64,000 nucleotides of DNA, from the NCBI GenBank assembly GCA_937930695.1, contig CALHCB010000026.1, positions 1 through 64,000 of the forward strand, given 5' to 3'. The translations under genes were made by a program, and so were the position numbers. Positions 24,069-33,094 of the stretch are shown here, piece after piece. This DNA is from an uncultured Acidimicrobiales bacterium (lineage in GTDB: Bacteria; Actinomycetota; Acidimicrobiia; Acidimicrobiales; SZUA-35). Within the stretch, counting starts at the first letter, position 1. The number at the start of each line of letters is the position of its first letter. A model generated the notes under the pieces. It searched no databases, was not told the origin of the DNA, and saw only the letters and a list, made by a program, of their open reading frames with translations.

Positions 24069-24941
24069 ATGACGACGCCGCCGGACTTCACCACGAATCC
24101 ATTGGGCCATGTGTGTTTGTCGTTCGACTTCGACGGTCCGTCGTTGTGGATGATGCGCAAGATGACAACCGCAGGACCTGTGTCGAGAGGGGAATTCGGG
24201 GCGGTGGCGGTGCCGCGCATCCTCAAGTTGTTGGCCAAGCGGGACATTGCCTCCACCTTCTTCATTCCCGGCCACACCATCGAGACCTATCCCGATGTTT
24301 GCCGGATGGCCGTTGACGCTGGGGTCGAGATTGGGCTGCACGGATACGCACACGAGATGAACGCGTTGCAGTCGCTCGATGAGGAGCGCGCCGCCTTCTC
24401 TCGCTCCTTCGAACTCATCGACAAACTGACGGGTGCTCCGCCCGTTGGCTATCGGGCGCCTGCTGGCGACATGACGAGCCAGACCATCGGCCTGCTCCTC
24501 GAACACGATGTGCTGTACGACAGTTCGTTGATGGGTGACGACTACCGGCCCTATCGGGTGCGGATCGGCGACGAGCTTCCGCAAGAGGATGCGATGGTGT
24601 TCGGGGAGGAGTCCCCGCTCATCGAATTGCCCTGGTCCTGGACGAACGACGACTACCCCTACCTGGAGTTCGTTGCCTTCAAGCGCATGATCATGCCTGG
24701 TCTCGGACGGCCCGAGGACATGTTCGCCAACTTCATGGGCGACGTCGAATGGATGATTCGTGAGGTCAGCGCAGGCGTTCTGACCCTGGTCTTTCATCCT
24801 CAGGTGATCGGCCGGGGTCACCGACTGCTGGCCCTCGAGCGGTTCATCGATGAGGTTGCGGACCGTGGTTGTTCGTTTTCGTCGATGCGCGATGTTGCGA
24901 CTGCGGTGGCCGACGGCGTCGACTTCGGGGCCGAGCAGTAA
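24069..24941 (+). CDS. Polysaccharide deacetylase family protein
   Basis: 290 aa. NodB-homology features: LSFDFDGPS (metal Asp pair), DIASTFFIPGHTIE, EIGLHGYAHE (the H-x3-H metal motif) and GYRAPAGDMT (catalytic/Arg). The family removes acyl groups from amide-linked substrates such as N-acetyl sugars, peptidoglycan or allantoin-type compounds. No signal peptide is seen, which favours a cytoplasmic small-molecule amidohydrolase role. The stop codon lies in a 15-bp tandem duplication. Confidence 0.85.
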   Translation: MTTPPDFTTNPLGHVCLSFDFDGPSLWMMRKMTTAGPVSRGEFGAVAVPRILKLLAKRDIASTFFIPGHTIETYPDVCRMAVDAGVEIGLHGYAHEMNALQSLDEERAAFSRSFELIDKLTGAPPVGYRAPAGDMTSQTIGLLLEHDVLYDSSLMGDDYRPYRVRIGDELPQEDAMVFGEESPLIELPWSWTNDDYPYLEFVAFKRMIMPGLGRPEDMFANFMGDVEWMIREVSAGVLTLVFHPQVIGRGHRLLALERFIDEVADRGCSFSSMRDVATAVADGVDFGAEQ

Positions 24942-24960
24942 GAGACCGAGCAGTAAGACA
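24931..24960. repeat. 15-bp tandem duplication spanning a stop codon
   Basis: CCGAGCAGTAAGAGA is followed directly by CCGAGCAGTAAGACA, with one mismatch. The first copy carries the TAA stop of the deacetylase gene, and the second copy repeats that stop in frame. Confidence 0.8.
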
Positions 24961-24983
24961 CCGAGGAGCCGCCAACAGGGTCG

Positions 24984-26129
24984 CTAGGCGATCTGTGTGC
25001 GTCGCTGGCTCACGGTCAACAATCCCAAGGCGAGAACGGCTGCGCCGAAGGAGACGGCGACCGGTCCACTGATGCCGAATCGTTCGAAGAGCAGACCGCT
25101 GGCAATGGTGCCAGTGCCTCGAGCCAGGGTTCCGATGGCATTGTTCGCCGCCAGCACCCGTCCGCGGGCGGCTGGCGCTGCCTCACTGACAAACGAGAAC
25201 GACGTCACGATCGAGTATTCGAATCCCAAGAAGAAAATGAAGAGTCCGAGGATGGCCACGATGAGTGAAGTTGACGCCTGGGTCATGACAACGATGCCAA
25301 CGACGAGTCCGACGAGGGCCATGCGGGTGGTGCGAACGGCTCCGAGTCGATCAGCAAAGACGGCCGAACTCGACGAGGAACCGAGCTCGGCAACACCGAA
25401 GGCGAAGGCGAGGGCGCCGACCCCACCAACGGAGACGTCAAAGGCATCTTCCAGCCAGGTGCCGACAATCACGATCGTGGTGAGTCCCGCCATGGCAATC
25501 GCCGCAGACCCTGCGATGAGCAGCCAGGCGTCGAGCCCAAGTGGATCGCGGTTCGGAGGGCCGGTCGCATCCTTGGTGGGTCCGACGTGGTCGGTCGTCG
25601 TGGCCACGAGCACGGCGCAGAGAGCAGCCACGATGGCGATGAAGACGAATGGCGCTCGCCATCCGCCTAATCGGAGCAAGACCGCCACGATCGGGGCGCC
25701 GATGAGCAGGGCCATCGCCCACGAGGTTTCGAAGATCCCGATAACTCGGCCCCGCTGTTGAAACGGGACTCGCCGACTCAGGTAGGTGTGGCCGCCGACC
25801 GTGTAGAGCGAAACGCCGATGATGAGGAGGAAGAATGACGCGGCGAAGATCGGAAGGGATCCGCTCAGCGCCATGAGCGCAGACACCGAGACGAACCCGA
25901 GCGAGAGCGACATGAACCACCGCTCTTTGCCTCCGTCCAGCTGGCGCCCGACGAGCAGCGTGAACAACCCGGCCATCTCTCCCACGCCGAGAATCGTGGT
26001 GAGCTGGGCGGTTGTGGCGTCGAAGGCCCGCTCGAGTTCGAACAGAAAGAACGGAATCCACCGGAGCGCCGTGTTGCCAATCGCTTTGCCGGCTGTCAGC
26101 CGGGCAAGTTGGCTTCGGCCCACGATCAC
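24984..26129 (-). CDS. MFS transporter
   Basis: 381 aa, about 12 predicted membrane helices. VGRQLDGGKERWFM corresponds to the MFS motif A loop (G-x-x-x-D-R/K), and the repeated loop after helix 8 is FADRLGAVRTTRM. An SAAPAARGRVLAANNAIG-like loop is typical of drug-efflux-type MFS. Substrate unknown. It is convergent with the deacetylase gene, and its start is divergent from rmuC, leaving about 145 bp for promoters. Confidence 0.85.
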   Translation of the reverse strand: MIVGRSQLARLTAGKAIGNTALRWIPFFLFELERAFDATTAQLTTILGVGEMAGLFTLLVGRQLDGGKERWFMSLSLGFVSVSALMALSGSLPIFAASFFLLIIGVSLYTVGGHTYLSRRVPFQQRGRVIGIFETSWAMALLIGAPIVAVLLRLGGWRAPFVFIAIVAALCAVLVATTTDHVGPTKDATGPPNRDPLGLDAWLLIAGSAAIAMAGLTTIVIVGTWLEDAFDVSVGGVGALAFAFGVAELGSSSSSAVFADRLGAVRTTRMALVGLVVGIVVMTQASTSLIVAILGLFIFFLGFEYSIVTSFSFVSEAAPAARGRVLAANNAIGTLARGTGTIASGLLFERFGISGPVAVSFGAAVLALGLLTVSQRRTQIA

Positions 26130-26273
26130 GTCGAGAACGTATCTGCCCTTGTCGTTCGGCAGAGCGAGATTTCTTTTTGCCTCACTGTTTCAGCGGGAAA
26201 AGTGACCCTGGGTGGGGTCGCCGTCACTCTTCGGAGGACTTCGCTGTCACACCCCACTTCTATGGTCCCCGGT

Positions 26274-27497
26274 ATGGACCTTCTCCCCGTTCTGGCCCTC
26301 TTGTTGCTCGCTGTCGGTTTCGGCCTGCTGGCTGGCTCGTTCTTTACCCGCCCTCGTACCCAAGCCGAGACCGATGATGGCGGGCCGACCAACGCTGAGC
26401 AGACCCAGGCGGTCGTGGATGCTGCCCTCCAGGCCGTGCGTCATGAGCGCAACGAGTCGATGCAGCAAGCGCTCGACACGGTCCTTTCGGTCGCCTCATC
26501 GAAGCTCGGCGATCAGCTGGAGGCAGGCAAGCAAGTCATCGACCAGGAGCAATCCGTTGTGGGCGAGCAAGTCGCACATCTCCACACCGAGTTGCGACGT
26601 GTCGGCGATCTCGTGACCAATCTGCAACAGGAACGGGCTGAGCAGAACGGCCGGCTCACAAACGGGCTGGAGCACGCCTTTGCCGTGACTTCGACCCTTG
26701 CGGACACAACTCGTTCGCTGCGCGAAGCGTTGGCTTCCCCCAAAGCCCGAGGGCAGTGGGGCGAACGGATGGCCGAAGACGTGCTCCAGGTCGCCGGATT
26801 CATCGAGGGTGTCAGCTACACCAAGCAGACCCAGATCGCCGGTGGCGGGATTCCCGATTACACGTTCCGGTTGCCCAAGGGGCACACGGTCCACATGGAC
26901 GTGAAGTTCCCAATCGACAACTACTTGCGGTGGATGGAGACCGAGGCTGGCCCCGAAGCTGATGCGCACATCAAGTCGTTCCGACGAGATGTCCGGCATC
27001 GCATCAAGGAGCTCGCCGATCGGGCGTACATCGACCCGGAGACCACTGTCGACTATGTGCTGTTGTTCATCCCGAACGAAAGCGTGTACGGATTTCTGCA
27101 CGAGCATGACCCCGGCGTGGTCGATCTCGCCCTGGCGCAGAAGGTTGTTTTGTGTTCGCCGACCAGCTTGTTTGCTGTGCTTGCAGTGATTCGTCAGGCG
27201 GTCGACAACTTCTTGGTCGAGCGGCAGAGCGACGAGATTCTGGCGAAGATAGGGGGACTTCGAGATCAGTGGCAGAAGTTTGGAGACTCGATCGACAAAG
27301 TTGGTCGGGGCCTCGCGTCGGCTCAAAAGGGCTACGACGATCTCACCGGCACCCGAACCAAGCAGTTCCAGAAGAAGCTCGATGAGCTTGAGATCGCCCG
27401 CGACGTCCGAGCCCAGGAACTGGCCAACGATGCAGCGACGAGCGGTGCGGGCATCAATGATCGAGAGGAACTTCCCGCTCTCCGGCAAGTGGTCTAG
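26274..27497 (+). CDS. rmuC: DNA recombination protein RmuC
   Basis: 407 aa from ATG 26274. An N-terminal membrane helix (LLPVLALLLLAVGFGLLAG) precedes a coiled-coil (about 40-140) and the RmuC nuclease-like domain: GQWGERMAEDVLQVAGF, YTKQTQIAGGGIPDYTFRLP, VHMDVKFPIDNYLRW. RmuC limits rearrangements and degrades aberrant DNA. The track's start adds 55 residues that are not family-like. It lies 15 bp before metG. Confidence 0.9.
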   Translation: MDLLPVLALLLLAVGFGLLAGSFFTRPRTQAETDDGGPTNAEQTQAVVDAALQAVRHERNESMQQALDTVLSVASSKLGDQLEAGKQVIDQEQSVVGEQVAHLHTELRRVGDLVTNLQQERAEQNGRLTNGLEHAFAVTSTLADTTRSLREALASPKARGQWGERMAEDVLQVAGFIEGVSYTKQTQIAGGGIPDYTFRLPKGHTVHMDVKFPIDNYLRWMETEAGPEADAHIKSFRRDVRHRIKELADRAYIDPETTVDYVLLFIPNESVYGFLHEHDPGVVDLALAQKVVLCSPTSLFAVLAVIRQAVDNFLVERQSDEILAKIGGLRDQWQKFGDSIDKVGRGLASAQKGYDDLTGTRTKQFQKKLDELEIARDVRAQELANDAATSGAGINDREELPALRQVV

Positions 27498-27512
27498 CTA
27501 CCCTCGCTCTCC

Positions 27513-29165
27513 ATGAGCGAACCGATTCTTGTCGCCGTTGCCTGGCCCTATGCCTCAGGGTCGCGCCACCTCGGCCATCTCGCTGGCGCGTACCTGCCTG
27601 CGGATGTCTTTGCCCGCTATCAGCGACTGGTTGGACGGGACGTACTGATGGTCAGTGGCTCCGACGTCCACGGCACACCAATCACTGTGCGGGCCGACGA
27701 CGAGGGCGTGACGCCTCAAGACATCGTGGACCGCTATCACGGCGAGTTCGTTCGGCAGTGGGAGGAGCTTGGGGTCTCTTGGGATTTGTACACCACGACC
27801 GGTACTGAGAATCACGCAGCGGTCACTCAAGAGATGTTTCTCAAGCAGCTCGAGGCTGGTCATATCGATCGTCGAATGTCCGATCAATTCTTCGATCCAG
27901 AAGCCGAGCGTTTCCTGCCCGACCGCTATGTAGAGGGAACGTGTCCGCATTGTTCCTACGCCGATGCCAGAGGCGATCAGTGTGACAACTGCGGCCGCAC
28001 ACTCGATGCAGTCGAATTGGGCGATCCTCGCTCAAAGCTCTCAGGAGCGACGCCCGTTCTGCGCGAGACCGAACACTTCTACTACCGCTACTCCGACTTC
28101 AACGATCGCATCAAGGAGTGGCTCACGAGTCGCGAGGGTTGGCGTCCGCATGTCCAGAACTTCGCGATGGGCTGGCTCGAGGAAGGACTCCACGATCGGG
28201 CTATTACGCGCGACATCGAGTGGGGAATCGACCTGCCGGTCGATGATCTCGGCCCGGGCAAGCGAATCTACGTTTGGTACGACGCGGTCATCGGCTATCT
28301 CTCCGCCTCAAAAGAATGGGCTGCCTCGACTGGTGACCCAGAGGCCTGGCGCCGCTGGTGGGAGAACCCCGACGCAAAGAGCTACTACTTCGTTGGCAAA
28401 GACAACATTCCTTTCCATTGCCTTTTCTGGCCAGCTCAGCTCATGGGTGCGGGCGATCTGCAGCTGCCAACAAACGTGCCAGCCAACCAGTACGTCACCT
28501 TCAAGGGCGGTAAGGCATCGGCCAGCCGCGGAATCGGTCTGACGATCCAGGAGGGGCTCGACCGTTTCCAGCCCGATGGCATCCGATTCGCCCTCGCAGC
28601 GGCGTTCCCAGAACAAGCTGACACAGAAATCTCTGAGGGCGAGATCGCTCGCAGAATCAATGAAGAGCTCGTCGCGACATGGGGGAACCTCGTGAACCGA
28701 GTGCTCTCCATGACCAACAAGAACTGCGATGGTCAGGTGCTTGCTCCTGGGGAGCTTTCTGCCGACGACGCCGAGATCCTTGCAGTCGTGGACAAGGCCA
28801 TCGAAGACGCAGCGGCGCACTTCGAAGCCGTCGAATTGCGGGCCGCGCTCCGCGTGGCGATGGCCTCCGCACAGGCGGTCAACGCCTATCTCAATGCGCT
28901 TGAACCATGGCGGACGGTCAAGACCGACCTCGATCGAGGGCGGACGATCCTGCACACCGCGCTCAGTGCGATCAATGGCGTGCGCGTGCTCTTTGCGCCG
29001 TTCCTTCCGTTCTCCTCAGCGCAGCTCGATGAGGTGCTGGGGCAGATCTCCGGGTGGCAGCGTGATGAGCTGGCCGTCGGGACCATCATCGACAAGCCAA
29101 CGCCGTTGTTCGCCAAGGTCGACCTCGAAGCACTCGAGGCTGCGGCCTCCTTATCTGAGGCTTGA
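27513..29165 (+). CDS. metG: Methionyl-tRNA synthetase
   Basis: 550 aa. Class I synthetase: AWPYASGSRHLGHLAGAYLP carries the HIGH-type motif (HLGH), and the zinc knuckle is CPHC..CDNC. The anticodon-binding helical domain follows (WGNLVNRVLSMTNKN). The KMSKS loop is degenerate, reading FKGGKASASRGIGL. No C-terminal EMAP/Trbp111 tRNA-binding extension, as in many actinobacteria. It heads the conserved metG-tatD-rpf-rsmA-ispE block and charges initiator and elongator tRNA-Met. Confidence 0.95.
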   Translation: MSEPILVAVAWPYASGSRHLGHLAGAYLPADVFARYQRLVGRDVLMVSGSDVHGTPITVRADDEGVTPQDIVDRYHGEFVRQWEELGVSWDLYTTTGTENHAAVTQEMFLKQLEAGHIDRRMSDQFFDPEAERFLPDRYVEGTCPHCSYADARGDQCDNCGRTLDAVELGDPRSKLSGATPVLRETEHFYYRYSDFNDRIKEWLTSREGWRPHVQNFAMGWLEEGLHDRAITRDIEWGIDLPVDDLGPGKRIYVWYDAVIGYLSASKEWAASTGDPEAWRRWWENPDAKSYYFVGKDNIPFHCLFWPAQLMGAGDLQLPTNVPANQYVTFKGGKASASRGIGLTIQEGLDRFQPDGIRFALAAAFPEQADTEISEGEIARRINEELVATWGNLVNRVLSMTNKNCDGQVLAPGELSADDAEILAVVDKAIEDAAAHFEAVELRAALRVAMASAQAVNAYLNALEPWRTVKTDLDRGRTILHTALSAINGVRVLFAPFLPFSSAQLDEVLGQISGWQRDELAVGTIIDKPTPLFAKVDLEALEAAASLSEA

Positions 29166-29175
29166 GGTCAGTTCG

Positions 29176-30006
29176 ATGTCGGAACTGTCAGAGCACGAAG
29201 CGTCACCGGATGTGGCCAATGGTGAGCCCGAACTTGGTCGCGGTTGGTTCGACAATCACTGCCATCTCACGAGCCTGAAACGTGAGCCGGCCGTTGTTAT
29301 TGCCGAGGCGGCGACCTTCGGAATCGACTATCTGCTGACGGTCGGGTGTGACCTGGATGACAGCGCTCGGGCGATTGAGATCGCCAGTGGGTTCGACAAC
29401 GTGTGGGCGACGGCGGGTATTCACCCTCACGAGGCCGAGCCCTTTCTCGCCATGGGCGATGAAGGTCGTGCCCGGCTGGAGAGTATGGCCACCGAGGGCG
29501 ACATCGTGGCGGTGGGGGAATGCGGGCTCGACTACTTCTATGAGCATTCGCCTCGTGAAGCGCAACGGCAGGTCTTTGAGTATCAGATCGACTTGGCCCA
29601 TCGCCTCGACCAGGCGCTCGTCATCCATACTCGCGACGCCTGGAGCGAAACCTTCGACATCCTGGATTCGTGCGGGATGCCGCCACGAACTGTGTTCCAT
29701 TGCTTCACCGGCGGGCCAGATGAGGCGGCCGCCTGCCTCGAGCGAGGCGCCTACTTGTCGTTCAGCGGCATCGTGACCTTCAAGACAGCGGAGGACCTTC
29801 GCGAGGCCGCTCGGATCACGCCATTGGACCGCACGCTCGTCGAGACCGACTCGCCCTATCTTGCTCCCGTTCCACACCGCGGACAGACCAATCGACCCGC
29901 GTTGGTGTCCGTTGTGGGCCAGGCAGTCGCAAATATTCAGGATTTAACACTTTCTGAGATGGCAACGGCCAGTTGGCGAAACGGACAGTTGCTCTACGGA
30001 GCGTGA
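29176..30006 (+). CDS. tatD: TatD family metal-dependent DNase
   Basis: 276 aa from ATG 29176. TIM-barrel hydrolase motifs: WFDNHCHLTS (HxH), AVGECGLDYFYEHS, VIHTRDAW, VFHCFTGG and LVETDSPYLAPVPHRG. It is one of the best-conserved DNase families and acts in DNA quality control. It follows metG by 10 bp, as expected for this actinobacterial cluster. The longer track frame is antisense-free but runs through metG and is not the start. Confidence 0.92.
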   Translation: MSELSEHEASPDVANGEPELGRGWFDNHCHLTSLKREPAVVIAEAATFGIDYLLTVGCDLDDSARAIEIASGFDNVWATAGIHPHEAEPFLAMGDEGRARLESMATEGDIVAVGECGLDYFYEHSPREAQRQVFEYQIDLAHRLDQALVIHTRDAWSETFDILDSCGMPPRTVFHCFTGGPDEAAACLERGAYLSFSGIVTFKTAEDLREAARITPLDRTLVETDSPYLAPVPHRGQTNRPALVSVVGQAVANIQDLTLSEMATASWRNGQLLYGA

Positions 30007-30079
30007 CGGTGTCGTCACCGGACGATGTTGCGGTTTTGTTACGACGTTTCTATGGTTCGCCGTCGTGGGCGTAGGACTG

Positions 30080-31096
30080 ATGGACGACACTCGCGGGGTA
30101 AACACCCCCCGGACCCTTCCATCGACGTCCCCACGGCGATCCGGGGGACCCGGTCACAACGGTGGAACCGACGGAATTTCACGGAGCGGTTTGATTGCTC
30201 TGGTTGTCTCAACAGTCGTGGCACTTGCTCTCGTCGCGGTGACGAGAGACTCGGGTGAGTCCCAGGATGTCGTGACCGAGTCAACACCTCCGAGTTCAGT
30301 GAGCAGCACATCCCAGCCTGCAGTCGATGAGTCGTCCGCTAGCTCACTCTTTGAAGATGTCGATAGCGATGGCTTGTTCTCGGCTGGAGCGCGGGTCGAA
30401 CTCCCCGATGCAGGACGGGTGCTCGACGGCGCGTCAAGTGCCGGGGTCCAAGCTTCGGATCTCGCGTCGACCAGCCCAGTCGATTCCTCGGCATCGCAGC
30501 GCGATCTTGATGATTCTGCGGTCCGCACCGACGGAGCAACTCGAGCCGCAGACCTGGTAAGTCCGTCTGGGCAGGCAGAGGGATCAACGTCCCCGACGAC
30601 TGCGTCGTCATCGAACGTGAGCCCGACAACTGCTGCTCCGACGACTCAAGCCCCGACCACTGCGGCGCCAACCACGGCGGCCCCGACGACGGCAGCGCCA
30701 ACCACCGAAGCTCCAACGACTGAAGCTCCGACCACCACGGCAGCTCCGACGACCGCGGCGCCGGTTCCAACGACGCAGGCACCGCCGGCAGAAACTGCTC
30801 CCCCTCCGGACACCACGGGTGAACCAACTGCGGACCAATGGGCCGCGGTTCGTCAATGTGAGGCGGGCGGCAGCTACACGATCGTCAGCAGAAGCGGGCT
30901 CTACCACGGGGCCTACCAGTTCCATCAGCAGACCTGGGACAGCGTTGCTGGTTCGCTTGGCAGAACCGACCTCGTAGGAATCCCCCCGGAAGTTGCTGCG
31001 GCGAGCGACCAGGACGCACTGGCCCTTCAGCTCTGGAGGCAGCGCGGCAACGCGCCATGGCCACACTGCGGCGTTCACCTTCCGCCTGGCCCTTGA
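30080..31096 (+). CDS. Resuscitation-promoting-factor/transglycosylase-like secreted protein
   Basis: 338 aa. One N-terminal membrane helix (GLIALVVSTVVALALVAV), a long Ser/Asp-rich region and a Pro-Thr linker with APTT repeats (about 185-240), then a C-terminal Rpf-like transglycosylase domain: DQWAAVRQCEAGGSYTIVSRSGLYHGAYQFHQQTWDSVAGSLG with the catalytic-type Glu in QCEAGG. Such enzymes cleave peptidoglycan. Its place between tatD and rsmA is typical of actinobacterial rpf genes. Start at ATG 30080 or GTG 30065. Confidence 0.88.
   Translation: MDDTRGVNTPRTLPSTSPRRSGGPGHNGGTDGISRSGLIALVVSTVVALALVAVTRDSGESQDVVTESTPPSSVSSTSQPAVDESSASSLFEDVDSDGLFSAGARVELPDAGRVLDGASSAGVQASDLASTSPVDSSASQRDLDDSAVRTDGATRAADLVSPSGQAEGSTSPTTASSSNVSPTTAAPTTQAPTTAAPTTAAPTTAAPTTEAPTTEAPTTTAAPTTAAPVPTTQAPPAETAPPPDTTGEPTADQWAAVRQCEAGGSYTIVSRSGLYHGAYQFHQQTWDSVAGSLGRTDLVGIPPEVAAASDQDALALQLWRQRGNAPWPHCGVHLPPGP
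30622..30785 (+). repeat. Degenerate APTT codon repeat (Pro-Thr linker)
   Basis: Repeated units coding for APTT/APTTAAPTT occur about ten times with changing third codon positions. This suggests selection on the protein linker rather than recent DNA duplication. It forms the extended, probably glycosylatable, wall-spanning linker of the Rpf-like protein. Confidence 0.75.
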
Positions 31097-31938
31097 GCGG
31101 CCCGACACGGCTGACTCGCACGATCATCAAAGAGGTTCTCGAACGGCATGGGCTCGACCCGTCCCGTGCCCTCGGGCAGAACTTCCTCTGTGATCCTGCG
31201 ATGGTTGACAAGATCGTCCGGCTCGCGGGTGTTGGTCCCGGAGATCGCGTCGTGGAGATCGGCCCCGGTCTCGGTTCGCTGACCGTTGGGCTGGTCACAG
31301 CCGGAGCCAACGTGCTCGCCGTCGAAATCGACAAGTACCTCATTCCACCTCTTACGGAGATCGTTGGGCCGGCGATAGACGATGGGACCGTTCGCATCAT
31401 CAATGCGGACGCGCTAGAACTCGATTGGGCTGCTGAGCTTGGCGACACGCCGGCCAAGGTCGTCGCCAACCTGCCCTACAACGTGGCCACCCCGTTGGTC
31501 CTCGACCTCTTGTGCACACAACCGTTACTGACGTCGTTCCTGGTCATGGTGCAGGCGGAAGTAGGGGAGCGTCTCGCCGCTGCTCCTGGCGGTCGGACAC
31601 GCGGCATTCCGTCGGTGATCTGTGAGTACTGGGGCGTCGCCTCGGTGGTCGGTCGAGTGCCGCCACAGGTCTTTCTGCCCCAGCCCCGGGTCGATAGCGT
31701 GCTCGTCCGCATCGATCGGTCGTCGACGCCGAGAGTGGACGCGGAATTCTCCGATGTGTCGACCGTGGTGCGGGCCGGCTTTGGACAGCGACGCAAAATG
31801 TTGCGCCGCAGCCTCGCCGCCCAATTGGACGAGGATCAGATCGCGGCGGCGGACGTCGATCCGACCGCCCGAGCAGAAACGCTTGACCTCCAAGCGTGGG
31901 GTCGGCTTGCCCGTGCCTATTCTTCGAGTCGATGCTGA
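31093..31938 (+). CDS. rsmA: 16S rRNA dimethyladenosine transferase
   Basis: About 281 aa. SAM-binding and adenosine motifs: ALGQNFLCDPAMVDKIV, VVEIGPGLGSLT, VLAVEIDKYL and the catalytic NLPYNVATP. It dimethylates two adenosines in the 3' hairpin of 16S rRNA. The start is uncertain: TTG 31093 overlaps the rpf stop (TTGA) and gives the usual N-terminal length, while the track uses ATG 31057, which would translate a shadow of rpf. It overlaps ispE by 7 bp. Confidence 0.92.
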   Translation: MSGPTRLTRTIIKEVLERHGLDPSRALGQNFLCDPAMVDKIVRLAGVGPGDRVVEIGPGLGSLTVGLVTAGANVLAVEIDKYLIPPLTEIVGPAIDDGTVRIINADALELDWAAELGDTPAKVVANLPYNVATPLVLDLLCTQPLLTSFLVMVQAEVGERLAAAPGGRTRGIPSVICEYWGVASVVGRVPPQVFLPQPRVDSVLVRIDRSSTPRVDAEFSDVSTVVRAGFGQRRKMLRRSLAAQLDEDQIAAADVDPTARAETLDLQAWGRLARAYSSSRC

Positions 31939-32696
31939 TCGTCGCTGCCCCGGCCAAACTCACACTGACACTCCGGATGACTGGTCTGCGAGCCGACGGC
32001 TATCACCTGATCGATGCCGAAATGGTCACGCTCGATCTGCACGACACGCTGGAGATCGACCCCGAGGGCGCTTTCTTGCCTCTCGATTCGCTGGAGCTGA
32101 TCGGAGCGGGTGCCGATGTTCCGACGGGCCCGGACAATCTTGTCCGCCGAGCGCTCACGTTGTCGGGGCGTCGGGCGGGTCTGCGGTTGACCAAACGGAT
32201 CCCGTCACAAGCTGGCCTCGGCGGAGGATCATCTGATGCGGGCGCGGTGCTTCGTTGGGCGGGCTTTGACGATCTCGATGCCGCGGCTGCTCTCGGCGCC
32301 GACATCCCGTTTTGTACGGTTGGTGGACGAGCCAGGGTGCGCGGCATTGGCGAAGATGTCGAAGAACTCCCCTTCGTGGCTCGGGACCTCACGATCGTGA
32401 CCCCACCGATCAGCTGCCCGACACCGGCGGTCTTCCGTGCTTGGGACGACCTCGGGGGCCCTAGGAATCTCGAGGGTGAGAATGATCTCGAGGCGGCGGC
32501 GCTCGTCGTGGCGCCCGAACTGGCTCGTTGGCGTGATGCATTGGCCGAACTCAGTGGACAACGTCCGAGGCTGGCGGGGAGCGGTTCTACGTGGTTTGTC
32601 GAGGGCCATGTGCCGGGCGAACGCCACGTAACGACGAAAACCACCCCGAAGGGGTGGTTTCCAAGCGCCGGGCGTGAGCCCGGGATCGATTTGTAG
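31932..32696 (+). CDS. ispE: 4-diphosphocytidyl-2-C-methyl-D-erythritol kinase
   Basis: 254 aa from ATG 31932. GHMP kinase: APAKLTLTLRMTGLRADGYH, the ATP loop SQAGLGGGSSDAGAVLRW, and RLAGSGSTWFVEG near the end. It phosphorylates CDP-methylerythritol in the MEP isoprenoid pathway. It is a little short for the family. Its final 18 or so codons read through a terminator hairpin (TTKTTPKGWF), so the true functional C-terminus may be the preceding GERHV segment. Confidence 0.93.
   Translation: MLIVAAPAKLTLTLRMTGLRADGYHLIDAEMVTLDLHDTLEIDPEGAFLPLDSLELIGAGADVPTGPDNLVRRALTLSGRRAGLRLTKRIPSQAGLGGGSSDAGAVLRWAGFDDLDAAAALGADIPFCTVGGRARVRGIGEDVEELPFVARDLTIVTPPISCPTPAVFRAWDDLGGPRNLEGENDLEAAALVVAPELARWRDALAELSGQRPRLAGSGSTWFVEGHVPGERHVTTKTTPKGWFPSAGREPGIDL
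32636..32662 (-). terminator. Intrinsic terminator of the bS22-like gene, inside the 3' end of ispE
   Basis: On the minus strand the sequence reads AACCACCCC-TTC-GGGGTGGTT followed by TTTCGTCGTT, a perfect 9-10 bp stem with a tight loop and a T-run. It lies about 40 bp beyond the minus-strand bS22-like gene. On the + strand it falls within ispE codons, so it may act on both transcripts. Confidence 0.75.
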
Positions 32697-32702
32697 CCTC
32701 GG

Positions 32703-32801
32703 CTATTTCTTGTTGCGGCGTTGAACGCGCGTCCGCTTCAGAAGCTTGCGGTGCTTCTTCTTGCGCATGCGCTTCCGACGCTTTTTGATGAGAGATCCCA
32801 T
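32703..32801 (-). CDS. AURKAIP1/COX24-type ribosomal peptide (bS22-like)
   Basis: A 32-aa frame too short for the ORF track, translating as MGSLIKKRRKRMRKKKHRKL then LKRTRVQRRNKK. This is the AURKAIP1/COX24 signature, the same family as the 30S protein bS22 of mycobacteria. More than half of its residues are Lys or Arg. It should be a structural component of the small subunit near the decoding centre. Convergent with ispE and divergent from tRNA-Gln. Confidence 0.9.
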   Translation of the reverse strand: MGSLIKKRRKRMRKKKHRKLLKRTRVQRRNKK

Positions 32802-32929
32802 GAGGCGGCACACACTAGCGGGCTGATTGCGTACACCCACACGATCGACCACACGATCCGTGCGTAATCTGCTAGGTATTCAGATCTTGTGTAGCGAGAT
32901 CATCCGATAGCGTCTCTAGGACCAATCCA

Positions 32930-33005
32930 TCCCGGGTAGTTCAGTTGGTAGAACACCAGACTTTGAATCTGGTTGTCGTAGGTTCGAGTCCTGCCCCGGG
33001 AGCCA
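32930..33005 (+). tRNA. tRNA-Gln (anticodon TTG)
   Basis: 76 nt with encoded CCA. Acceptor TCCCGGG pairs with CCCGGGA. The anticodon arm CCAGA-CTTTGAA-TCTGG gives TTG, and the T-arm is GTAGG-TTCGAGT-CCTGC. Discriminator base G. Intact cloverleaf, so a functional tRNA reading CAA. Confidence 0.95.
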
Positions 33006-33094
33006 CATTCTGAGTCTTGGCTTGGCCCGGGATCGTGTTGCAACATTGCTTCGATCCTTTGTCCCGAGAATCTCAGTTGCTAGAACGGATCATC

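Noticed and set aside
30007-30020. Small hairpin CGGTG-TCGT-CACCG after tatD
   Set aside because: Five-base stem without T-run; likely chance.
30622-30785. APTT codon repeats considered as a possible CRISPR or satellite
   Set aside because: Repeats are in frame, degenerate at third positions and code a Pro-Thr linker.
32802-32929. Promoter boxes between the bS22-like gene and tRNA-Gln
   Set aside because: Candidate boxes have poor match or spacing; region probably holds divergent promoters but I cannot place them.
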